A DNA stretch of 11,672 nt from Planctomycetaceae bacterium (GTDB lineage Bacteria; Planctomycetota; Planctomycetia; Pirellulales; Pirellulaceae): contig JAHEAM010000067.1 in NCBI GenBank assembly GCA_024642765.1, forward strand, positions 1 through 11,672, given 5' to 3'. Below are positions 6,020 through 11,672 of this stretch, piece by piece; position 1 is the first letter of the stretch; each line of letters begins with the position of its first letter. The notes beneath the pieces are model-generated. The model was not told where the DNA came from. It did no database searches and was given only the letters and a program-made list of their open reading frames with translations. The position numbers and the translations under genes were made by a program.

Positions 6020-8151
6020 CATGGCGCCTTCTTTGCGGACTTGGATTCTTCTTCGCTCATTTTTTCTTTGTGAGTCGAGTAGACTTGAAATCCGATGGAT
6101 GCAAAAACGCCCATCATGCTGAGCATTCCACCGAAGCTCATGGGGTCGCCAAATTCTTGACTCAAAGCGAAAAACAGCGCTGACAGGATTACACCGCCGC
6201 CAATCGAAGCGATGCGAATCGCTTTGAGCGACTTCTTCTGCTGTTCGGTAAAATTCATGATCGCTGTCCGGGTCGAATCGTTAGCGATTTTTCGCAACGC
6301 ATCTATGTTGGCACGCCTTTCAGGCGCCGCTTGCATCGGAACAAATTCGCCATCTTTCATCAAATCAACGGCGGCAGCTAGTCTCGGCGATTCTTGGACA
6401 AACTGATTTTTGGCAACTTCAGGTTTTGCAACCGGCTGTGCTGGTTCATACTTCGCGTCACCGCCACGCAACCGTTTGAACAAGCTATTCATATAGTCAT
6501 CAACATCTTCCCCGCGCCCCGGTTCTTGACTGACAGGATTTTGGACCGGTTTCGGAGTGGGTTCTGCGCGACGCTCAACGGCACGAGGTTCGTCAAACTC
6601 TGCGGCATCTTCAATCTGTTTCAGAAATGCTGCCGTGGCGAGACCGCTACTGGCAACGACTGGGCTAACTGTCTGAAATAGTTGAGCAGGTTCATTGGCT
6701 TCAACGGACTCGTCAATGGCTGTCAAACTCGGTTCATTAACGCCTGTTTGTTCATTGTTATCAGCGATCTGCTCGACCTGAGTTTGCAATTGCTCTATTT
6801 CGGCAGACCGGTGCTCGACCCTTTCGTTGGCCGGCTGTGTTTGCGGTAAGGGCGTGACGGTGTGCGTTTCAGTTTGCTCCACCGCCTGGTATTGATTCTG
6901 AGTTTGACCAAAGACTTGATTGAGTTTCAAACGGATCGAATCGATCTCAAACTGGTTTTCGGGACTCAATTCAACTTGAGTAGATTTCGAGTCCTTATTG
7001 GCTCCCAAACCTATATTTTCAGGGGGGCCAACAAATGGGTTTACGGATGGCTGATTCAAGTCCAAATTAGATGATTTAGCCGCCGGGATGTGAACCGATT
7101 CGTTTGAATATTCGATGGGCTCGACACTGCCAGTTTCCCTGGATTCCAAGATGGCAACGTGGTCGTTTTCGCCTGGACTCAATGTCTGTGCGAAGCTAAC
7201 CTCGTCAAGTTCCGCAACAGGATTTGTTGTTGGATCGCTGACTGTTATCTGAGTCTTCATCACATCGACGTCAATTTGACTCGGGATGGGCTTGTTCTTT
7301 TTGAGCTGGTAGGAATCAAAATTCAAAAGTTCGGTGTTCGAAATTCTTCGTTCGCTTGCTTCAATGCGAACGTCGATCGAATCGACGGAATCGGAATCCA
7401 GTCTCGCCAGAACACTGCTCAATGAAGGTCCACGCAGTTGATCGTTCTTGCTTTCGGAATTCAATTGATTCGGCTCACCTAGCAGGTCAATCTGCTGCGT
7501 TTTCTTTCCAGAAAAACGCGATGGAACAATGGGTTGAACTTTCGTGTATTGAGGGGGTTCTTGGTGAAGCGAGGTCAACATTTGCTCCAGGCGCTCGATA
7601 TCACGCTCAATCGCATCGATGGTACGGACAATAGCATCTTGATTGGCTGCCGAAAAATCAGGCACCCTCTTGGCGACCTTTCGGAATCGTTGAAAGGTGT
7701 CATTAAATTTCCTGCCAAGCTCGACGTCTTCCATATGGTTGAGCAAAGCCACCTCGACAGAATCTTGCCGTTCTCGAGCGGCAACTTTTACTTCCGGATT
7801 GGGATCTTGAATGGGCGCGAGTGACTCGGGTCGGTCTGTTTCAAAAACTGGCAAGGCAATGGTCGCCGAAAATGAATCATGTGAAATCGTATCGCCATCA
7901 CAAAGCATGTGTGTCATTGCTGAAACGCCGTTGACACATACTTCTGTATTGCGGCATTGCATTAAGAGGCCGTGGGGCGTAAAGCGAAACGCCATTACTG
8001 GCACCTCTTCCAATTGTTGTGTACTCAGCGGTGGCTGCATGATGCAATTTGGCGTACGGATAACGTGCGACGTACCGGCCATCGCGCCAGAGGTCCAGTT
8101 CCACGTCCAAGGGGCAAACGTTTTCAGTTTGTCTGACATTTTGTTCATCAT
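6010..8151 (-). CDS. Large FHA-like protein with disordered middle and C-terminal two-helix membrane anchor
   Basis: The product is 713 residues. Residues about 25-105 resemble a divergent forkhead-associated (FHA) beta-sandwich: alternating strands, then CRNTEVCVNGVSAM and LCDGDTIS, matching the usual xxVNGxxV...LxDGDxI end of FHA domains. The Arg/Ser phosphopeptide residues are not clearly recognisable, so binding is unproven. Residues about 120-185 are a helical stretch (RKFNDTFQRFRKVAKRVPDF, then IVRTIDAIERDIERLEQML) likely to form a coiled coil. Residues about 195-600 are Gln/Glu/Pro/Ser-rich and disordered. Two membrane helices follow (about 646-664 and 671-691) with a short basic/acidic tail. 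Both ends should be on the same, probably cytoplasmic, side. The start is ATG 8151, with ATG 8139 (MSDKL) an equally possible start. No family name recognised; a scaffold or signalling role is inference only. Confidence 0.8.
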   Translation of the reverse strand: MMNKMSDKLKTFAPWTWNWTSGAMAGTSHVIRTPNCIMQPPLSTQQLEEVPVMAFRFTPHGLLMQCRNTEVCVNGVSAMTHMLCDGDTISHDSFSATIALPVFETDRPESLAPIQDPNPEVKVAARERQDSVEVALLNHMEDVELGRKFNDTFQRFRKVAKRVPDFSAANQDAIVRTIDAIERDIERLEQMLTSLHQEPPQYTKVQPIVPSRFSGKKTQQIDLLGEPNQLNSESKNDQLRGPSLSSVLARLDSDSVDSIDVRIEASERRISNTELLNFDSYQLKKNKPIPSQIDVDVMKTQITVSDPTTNPVAELDEVSFAQTLSPGENDHVAILESRETGSVEPIEYSNESVHIPAAKSSNLDLNQPSVNPFVGPPENIGLGANKDSKSTQVELSPENQFEIDSIRLKLNQVFGQTQNQYQAVEQTETHTVTPLPQTQPANERVEHRSAEIEQLQTQVEQIADNNEQTGVNEPSLTAIDESVEANEPAQLFQTVSPVVASSGLATAAFLKQIEDAAEFDEPRAVERRAEPTPKPVQNPVSQEPGRGEDVDDYMNSLFKRLRGGDAKYEPAQPVAKPEVAKNQFVQESPRLAAAVDLMKDGEFVPMQAAPERRANIDALRKIANDSTRTAIMNFTEQQKKSLKAIRIASIGGGVILSALFFALSQEFGDPMSFGGMLSMMGVFASIGFQVYSTHKEKMSEEESKSAKKAPCED

Positions 8152-8214
8152 TCGTTTCGTTGCGTTACGCGATTATCTTCAGTTGGCCGAGACGAAACTC
8201 GAGCCTGCGGTAAA

Positions 8215-8241
8215 TTTATAGGTCGAAATAACAGTTCCCAA
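8215..8241 (-). promoter_or_regulatory. Candidate promoter for the FHA-like gene
   Basis: On the minus strand TTGGGA (8241-8236) is followed by a 15-bp spacer and TATAAA (8220-8215). This would start transcription near 8208, about 57 bases before ATG 8151. The -10 match is good, but the spacer is short and the -35 only moderate. Planctomycete promoter consensus is not well defined, so this is a suggestion. Confidence 0.35.
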
Positions 8242-8305
8242 AACAAAAAAGTCTGTTGAAATTCACTGCGCCCGCTTGCCTCGACCTGCCGTAAACCGAA
8301 CAACC

Positions 8306-8331
8306 GTTTCAACAGTCTTCAACGTTGAAAC
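8306..8331. promoter_or_regulatory. Inverted repeat GTTTCAAC-N10-GTTGAAAC with embedded 12-bp palindrome
   Basis: GTTTCAAC (8306-8313) is repeated in inverse as GTTGAAAC (8324-8331). Within it, TTCAACGTTGAA (8318-8329) is a perfect 12-bp palindrome. A further imperfect partner, AGTCTGTTGAAAT (8250-8262), is the inverse of GTTTCAACAGTCT (8306-8318) with two mismatches. The cluster lies between the candidate divergent promoters, where an operator for a dimeric regulator would be expected. Which protein binds, if any, is unknown. Confidence 0.4.
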
Positions 8332-8436
8332 CTTTACCCTTTCAGTGAGGTCGATTGGATCGTGCGATCCGTTAGAGGCGTTATTTCGAGTTTGCGAAAG
8401 ATTTCAAACAATTTGAGTTCAGCCGGAAAATTTTAT

Positions 8437-8463
8437 CTGACCGTCAAAAACACGGCCTATAGT
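8437..8463 (+). promoter_or_regulatory. Candidate promoter for the dksA-like gene
   Basis: CTGACC (8437-8442) is followed by a 15-bp spacer and TATAGT (8458-8463). This predicts a start near 8470 and a leader of about 125 bases before ATG 8597. It is a moderate match to a sigma-70-type promoter and is unproven. Confidence 0.3.
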
Positions 8464-8586
8464 TTTTGCGTTCCGCCTTTTTGCGATCGCCGCAGATGCG
8501 AAACGAATTTGTACGTATTTATCACTATTCGTTCATTCTCGCCGCCAGAATGATCTGAACTACTTGATTCAGCACAACCCAACCTC

Positions 8587-8592
8587 TGAGGA
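8587..8592 (+). promoter_or_regulatory. Shine-Dalgarno site that fixes the dksA-like start
   Basis: TGAGGA lies four bases before ATG 8597 and is the clearest ribosome binding site in the window. It favours ATG 8597 over an in-frame TTG at 8564, which would add eleven residues without family resemblance. Confidence 0.65.
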
Positions 8593-8596
8593 CCCA

Positions 8597-9040
8597 ATGG
8601 CACGCAAAGAGACCCTAGCCGAAATGGAATCCATCTTGAAACAGCGACGAAATGCGCTAGTTACGGCTCTAAATGGTGATGACAGCTTACTCAAAGAAAT
8701 GAACCAACAGTCCGGTGGGGACGTAGTCGATTTCGCGTCCGATTCGGCATTCGGTGAACTGAGTTCACAACTTGCGGAAGTCGCGTCGCGAGAGTTGGTT
8801 AACGTCGATCACGCGCTCAAGATGATGCGAGCTGGCAAGTACGGAAAATGCGAAAATTGCGATACAAACATCGCTTTGGCTCGCTTGCAAGCTTTGCCCT
8901 ATGCAACTTGTTGTATCGACTGTCAACGCGAAAATGAAAGAAACGGAAGTCCTCAACCTCGCTCAGCTTCCTGGGGCAACGTCATCGACATCAGTTCGGA
9001 TGATATTCGCCTGTCGGATCTGGACACCAACTTTTCCTAA
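8597..9040 (+). CDS. DksA/TraR-family zinc-finger transcription regulator
   Basis: The 147-residue protein has DksA/TraR architecture. An N-terminal coiled-coil hairpin runs from about residue 3 to 80, with the tip motif DxxDxA present as DVVDFA (Asp42, Asp45). A four-cysteine zinc finger follows: Cys85-X2-Cys88-X17-Cys106-X2-Cys109, within YGKCENCDTNIALARLQALP and then the second Cys pair. Proteins of this family enter the RNA polymerase secondary channel and, in proteobacteria, act with ppGpp on rRNA and stress promoters; the conserved tip aspartates suggest similar contact here. The tail after residue 115 (about 30 residues, DISSDDIRLSDLDT) is an acidic extension. Start ATG 8597 is set by a strong Shine-Dalgarno. 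It may be co-expressed with the HtrA-like gene 125 bp downstream, although a weak hairpin lies between. Family assignment is secure; orthology to dksA itself is not, so no symbol is given. Confidence 0.92.
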   Translation: MARKETLAEMESILKQRRNALVTALNGDDSLLKEMNQQSGGDVVDFASDSAFGELSSQLAEVASRELVNVDHALKMMRAGKYGKCENCDTNIALARLQALPYATCCIDCQRENERNGSPQPRSASWGNVIDISSDDIRLSDLDTNFS

Positions 9041-9057
9041 TCGTCACAACCGGATCG

Positions 9058-9085
9058 CCATCCAATTCGCCGTTGGCTGGATTTA
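9058..9085 (+). terminator. Possible terminator hairpin after the dksA-like gene
   Basis: CCATCCAA (9058-9065) and TTGGCTGG (9073-9080) pair at seven of eight positions around TTCGCCG, and an A/T-rich run with five T follows within about fifteen bases. The tract is not directly attached to the stem, so termination would be leaky at best. Confidence 0.3.
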
Positions 9086-9165
9086 CATTTTTGGTTCTCG
9101 CAAAACGAAAAACTTTTGTTAGGCTTGCATCGATTGTGCCAGCAGTTCCTTTTTTGGACTTCATA

Positions 9166-10311
9166 ATGAAAAATCACGACCCACAGTTTTCTAGAGCCAA
9201 TCGGCCTGCTCGTCAAATTCGTTTGCAGCCGATTGTTTGTTTTTTGATTACGATCGTCGCCGAATTCACGACTCGCGTCGGCTATGCTCAATTAACCTCT
9301 TTGCCACGAGCCTATTCGATCCTGACGGCCGATCGCGCCGCAGCGGGTCCTTCATTTGACATTTTGAAAAAGCTGGTTGCGACGACAGCTTCGTCGGTTG
9401 CGCATATCGAAGCCCAAAAGGAACGGAAAGGCTCTGGCAAATCGGATTCAAACGCCAAAGTCGCAATGGTCGAGGAAGCTGGCTCGGGTGTCGTGATTAC
9501 CTATCGAGATCGCAGCTTTGTCATCACAAACTATCACGTCATTGAAGGTGCCGACACCAACAATATCACCGTTTCAATCGACGAGCATTTGTATAAACCA
9601 GTCGATGTGCGCCATGATCGCGAATCTGACTTATCAGTTATTTTGCTTGAAGACAAACTACAGGACACAGCTCAAATTGGCGACAGCAATCAAATCTCTG
9701 TCGGCGAGTTTGTGGTTGCGATAGGAAGTCCGTTTGGACTCGAACATTCCGTCAGTTATGGAATCATCAGCGCTCAACATCGTCACGATTTAGAGTTGGG
9801 ACCTCAAGGAGTCAAATATCAGGACTTCTTTCAAACCGATGCTTCGATCAATCCTGGAAATAGCGGTGGTCCCCTATTTGACCTTTCCGGCAACGTGGTA
9901 GGTATCAACACCGCGATTGCAAGTAACTCAGGGGGCAGCGACGGAATTGGTTTTTCGATTCCAATCAATATGGCGATGCGAGTTGCCACAGATTTAATTG
10001 ACTATGGCTACGTGCGGCGCGGTTTCTTGGGCGTTTCCTTGAGCAGCGATTTCTCAGCCAAAAAGGCCATGCAAATAGGACTTGAAAAAGCCTATGGTGC
10101 ACATATTTCAGCAGTCAACGCCGATTCGCCAGCGGCCAAAGCGAAATTGCAAGTCGGCGATGTAATTCTGAAAGTCGGTTCGAAGAAAGTTGCTAATGAC
10201 TCACATCTGGTAACGCTCGTCTCACTACTTCCGATTGGAACGAAAGAAAAACTCCTTGTTTATCGTGCCGGGAAACAAATCGAACTGGACATTGATGTCG
10301 AGCAACGCTAG
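9166..10311 (+). CDS. Exported HtrA/Deg-type serine protease with one PDZ domain
   Basis: This is an S1C (trypsin-fold) endoprotease, of a family that degrades or senses misfolded envelope proteins. From ATG 9166 the product has 381 residues. A basic N-terminus and hydrophobic stretch (LQPIVCFLITIVAEF) end in GYA before Gln42, a plausible signal peptidase I site, so the mature enzyme is extracytoplasmic. The triad is complete: His124 in VITNYHVIEGAD, Asp155 in ESDLSVI, Ser233 in INPGNSGGPLFD, with VAIGSPFGLEHSVSYGIISA and DGIGFSIPI in the expected places. Residues about 286-380 form a single PDZ domain (GFLGV, then SPAAKAKLQVGDVILKVG). One PDZ makes it more like DegS/HhoA or plant-type Deg proteases than two-PDZ DegP. 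The frame is open upstream to TTG 9073, but that extension would spoil the signal peptide. It ends 84 bp from the convergent nucleoside hydrolase. Confidence 0.93.
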   Translation: MKNHDPQFSRANRPARQIRLQPIVCFLITIVAEFTTRVGYAQLTSLPRAYSILTADRAAAGPSFDILKKLVATTASSVAHIEAQKERKGSGKSDSNAKVAMVEEAGSGVVITYRDRSFVITNYHVIEGADTNNITVSIDEHLYKPVDVRHDRESDLSVILLEDKLQDTAQIGDSNQISVGEFVVAIGSPFGLEHSVSYGIISAQHRHDLELGPQGVKYQDFFQTDASINPGNSGGPLFDLSGNVVGINTAIASNSGGSDGIGFSIPINMAMRVATDLIDYGYVRRGFLGVSLSSDFSAKKAMQIGLEKAYGAHISAVNADSPAAKAKLQVGDVILKVGSKKVANDSHLVTLVSLLPIGTKEKLLVYRAGKQIELDIDVEQR

Positions 10312-10345
10312 TTTCGCCGGAGCAACCTCGGGCAATGTTTGCGAT

Positions 10346-10375
10346 GCAGCACTACCATTTAGCAGCACTACCATT
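10346..10375. repeat. Two tandem copies of a 14-bp motif
   Basis: GCAGCACTACCATT occurs at 10346-10359 and again at 10362-10375, a period of 16 bp, in the short space between two convergent genes. A partial third copy (CAGCAGCAAT) follows at 10381-10390. It is probably a small slippage duplication in non-coding DNA. Confidence 0.7.
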
Positions 10376-10395
10376 GCATTCAGCAGCAATACAAA

Positions 10396-11337
10396 TCATT
10401 TGCAATTATCGGCTGCTCGAATTGCGTTTATCAGTGCTATTCGCGCTTCGCTAACTTCAATGCTGGTCGCGACTTCCATATTGGTTCGCCATTCAGGCAT
10501 TGGACGACGGTCGAAAACCGTCACACCCCGAGTTAACAAACCTTCGGTTTCTACATCGCCCGCCAACTCTTCGTAACTAAAAACATGCGGAGCGATCACC
10601 GACAACGCGCCCACCGCATCGTTGAGTGTAATCCCCTCTTGCCCCAACTGCTGACGAAACGCCCGGAAGGCAAATGGCAATATTCTCCGGAGCAACTCAC
10701 CAACCCGTGAATCTTCGCTCGGAATTTGATCAAACAAATCAAGTCCAAATTGAACCTGCCGCGTGCAATCAAGAGTCACGAGCGTTCGAGTCACTCGGGT
10801 TTGGAGTACTTGCCGCGCACTTTCCGGATCAAAATAAAAATTAAACTCGGCCATTGGTGAAATATTACCAATTCCCGTTGCGCTCCCACCGACCAGGATG
10901 ACGCGGTCGAACATTTCACTAATTGCTGGATCTCGACGAAATGCATTTGCTATATTTGTCGCTGGACCAAGGCCCAAAAAAGTCACTTCACCCGGATTTT
11001 TGCGTACGCACTCGATAATCACTTTTTCGGCCGGTAACAGGTGTTGCTTTTCGGAAATTGGGAAATTAGCGTTGCCTAATCCGTCAGTTCCGTACAAGTA
11101 AGAAGTATTGATCGGGGGTGCATTGGGTGTTGTGGATGCCATACCCAGTCTCGGCAACCGGGGCGGATCTAGCTGATTGACAATCGCCTGCAAATTGTTG
11201 TTAGCTTGTGCGGCCGAGACACAGCCCTCGGTTGCAGTCAATGCCAATATCTCGACGCCAGGGTGATGTAACAACATCACCAACGCAATGGCATCGTCGG
11301 TACCCATGTCACTGTCTACAATGATTTTTCGTGCCAT
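10396..11337 (-). CDS. Inosine-uridine preferring nucleoside hydrolase family protein
   Basis: Members hydrolyse the N-glycosidic bond of ribonucleosides to base plus ribose, using a tightly bound calcium ion. The 313-residue length is typical. The N-terminal calcium motif is present as VDSDMGTDDA (Asp8, Asp10, Asp14, Asp15), LGLGPATNIA at 121-130 matches the usual GPLTNIA, and PMAEFNFYFDPESA at 161-174 matches the AEFN-DPEAA block, with Glu164 and Asn166 as ribose contacts. The C-terminal calcium Asp is Asp240, in LND rather than the common HDP/HDA. The usual HGxDGLG is YGTDGLG (Tyr82). Both histidines used by the classical inosine-uridine enzymes are thus changed, so the substrate is open. 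Probably cytosolic. The start is ATG 11337, immediately followed by the first strand. It is convergent with the protease and divergent from the trpD-like gene. Confidence 0.92.
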   Translation of the reverse strand: MARKIIVDSDMGTDDAIALVMLLHHPGVEILALTATEGCVSAAQANNNLQAIVNQLDPPRLPRLGMASTTPNAPPINTSYLYGTDGLGNANFPISEKQHLLPAEKVIIECVRKNPGEVTFLGLGPATNIANAFRRDPAISEMFDRVILVGGSATGIGNISPMAEFNFYFDPESARQVLQTRVTRTLVTLDCTRQVQFGLDLFDQIPSEDSRVGELLRRILPFAFRAFRQQLGQEGITLNDAVGALSVIAPHVFSYEELAGDVETEGLLTRGVTVFDRRPMPEWRTNMEVATSIEVSEARIALINAIRAADNCK

Positions 11338-11465
11338 TTGATTTGGAACCGTTATGTTTTCGAATGCTAATCAGATCTATGAGCCACCGAATTGTAGACG
11401 CTATTGATTGACTACTCAAGAAAAAAGTCTGGGCGGCCACTAGATCGAACATCCTATTTTGACAT

Positions 11466-11474
11466 TGTTACAAT
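11466..11474 (+). promoter_or_regulatory. Extended -10 element close to the trpD-like start
   Basis: TGTTACAAT fits an extended -10 box (TG-N-TACAAT, five of six bases of TATAAT). It ends nine bases before ATG 11484, so initiation would fall at or beside the start codon and give a leaderless or nearly leaderless mRNA. There is no good -35 and no strong Shine-Dalgarno, which fits this reading but does not prove it. Confidence 0.35.
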
Positions 11475-11483
11475 CAGTGAAAC

Positions 11484-11672
11484 ATGAGTGAGTTTGACGA
11501 AACGATGGATTGCGTAGAGCTGTTTGATAAAGCGGTTCGCTCTGTCGCCGCGAAACAGGACCTTCCTGCCGACACGATGCGGGACTTGGTCCGAACGATG
11601 ATGAAGGGCTTGGTACCGGACACCTCGATGAAGGAACTCTTGACGTGCCTACACCAAAAAGGAGAAACGGCA
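11484..11672 (+). CDS. 5' end of an anthranilate phosphoribosyltransferase-like gene (glycosyl transferase family 3)
   Basis: Only the first 63 residues are in the window and the frame stays open to the edge. They form the small all-helical N-terminal domain seen in TrpD and pyrimidine nucleoside phosphorylases. A helix contains LFDKAVRSVAAKQDLPADTMRDL, then VRTMMKGLVPDTSMKELLTC, and the segment ends LHQKGETA, resembling the LRMKGET that closes this domain in TrpD. TrpD joins anthranilate to PRPP in tryptophan synthesis, but non-tryptophan relatives (TrpD2/YbiB-like) share the same start, and the catalytic GTGGD region is outside the window. ATG 11484 is used; ATG 11505 is a possible alternative. 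The gene is divergent from the nucleoside hydrolase, 146 bp apart. The family is likely; the exact enzyme is unproven. Confidence 0.65.
   Translation, partial: MSEFDETMDCVELFDKAVRSVAAKQDLPADTMRDLVRTMMKGLVPDTSMKELLTCLHQKGETA

Larger units (their letters stand above)
8152..8596. other. Divergent intergenic region between the FHA-like gene and the dksA-like gene
   Basis: This 445-bp stretch has no believable gene. A 63-codon open frame (8362-8553) lacks a start context and resembles nothing, so it is left out. The region holds a candidate promoter in each direction and an inverted repeat centred near 8318, each listed separately. I see no riboswitch fold or small RNA that I could name. Confidence 0.6.

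Noticed and set aside
4546..8331. A shared GTTTCAA regulon motif linking the queF and dksA-like promoters
   Set aside because: GTTTCAA also occurs inside coding regions of this window (for example near 4137, 6924, 7837 and 9571), so its presence in two promoters is not evidence of co-regulation.
8362..8553. 63-codon open frame in the divergent intergenic region
   Set aside because: There is no ribosome binding site, the composition is unlike a protein, and it overlaps the candidate dksA-like promoter.
9073..9165. Upstream TTG start for the HtrA-like protease
   Set aside because: It would place 31 residues before a good signal peptide. ATG 9166 gives a normal basic n-region and hydrophobic core.
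1..11672. CRISPR array, tRNA, rRNA, insertion sequence or prophage
   Set aside because: No regularly spaced repeats, no cloverleaf-like segment, no transposase or integrase motifs and no terminal inverted repeats were found by reading both strands.

Overview
The window looks like chromosomal DNA of a planctomycete, probably of the Rhodopirellula/Pirellula type. This is inferred from four things: the style of the proteins (a giant Asn/Ser/Asp/Lys-rich protein with a small conserved C-terminal domain, a two-unit DMT-like permease, a Xyl-isomerase-like TIM barrel protein ending in a GGYSGPDG-type motif, and a two-TM FHA-like protein), the moderate GC content, the roomy intergenic spaces and the mostly weak Shine-Dalgarno signals. 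I see no rRNA, tRNA, insertion sequence, CRISPR array or phage gene. All genes look native and intact, except the two cut by the window edges.

Layout. 1-1872 (+) is the 3' part of a very long low-complexity gene whose start lies outside the window. About 2149-3288 (+) is a membrane permease made of two homologous halves. It is followed, at its stop codon, by a small soluble helical protein (3300-3692, +). Next is a queuosine block: queE (3743-4429, -) and queF (4595-4984, +) are divergent from a 165-bp spacer and supply two steps of 7-deazaguanine synthesis (6-carboxytetrahydropterin to CDG, and preQ0 to preQ1). queF runs on into a sugar-phosphate isomerase/epimerase-like gene (4997-6004, +). 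This converges almost stop-to-stop with a 713-residue protein that has a degenerate FHA-like N-terminus, a long disordered middle and a C-terminal membrane hairpin (6010-8151, -).

A 445-bp divergent regulatory region (8152-8596) holds candidate promoters for both flanking genes and a clear inverted repeat. To its right are a DksA/TraR-type regulator (8597-9040, +) and an exported HtrA-like serine protease with one PDZ domain (9166-10311, +). A nucleoside-hydrolase-family gene (10396-11337, -) converges on the protease. It is divergent from the 5' end of a gene resembling anthranilate phosphoribosyltransferase (11484 to the window end, +).

Functionally the window is mostly housekeeping: tRNA queuosine modification, nucleoside/ribose metabolism, stress response and envelope protein quality control. 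The least explained parts are the permease plus small-protein pair, the FHA-like membrane protein, the giant disordered protein, and a nucleoside hydrolase in which two usual active-site histidines appear replaced. I found no convincing evidence of a wholly new multi-gene system. The permease plus small-protein pair is the best candidate for an undescribed functional unit.
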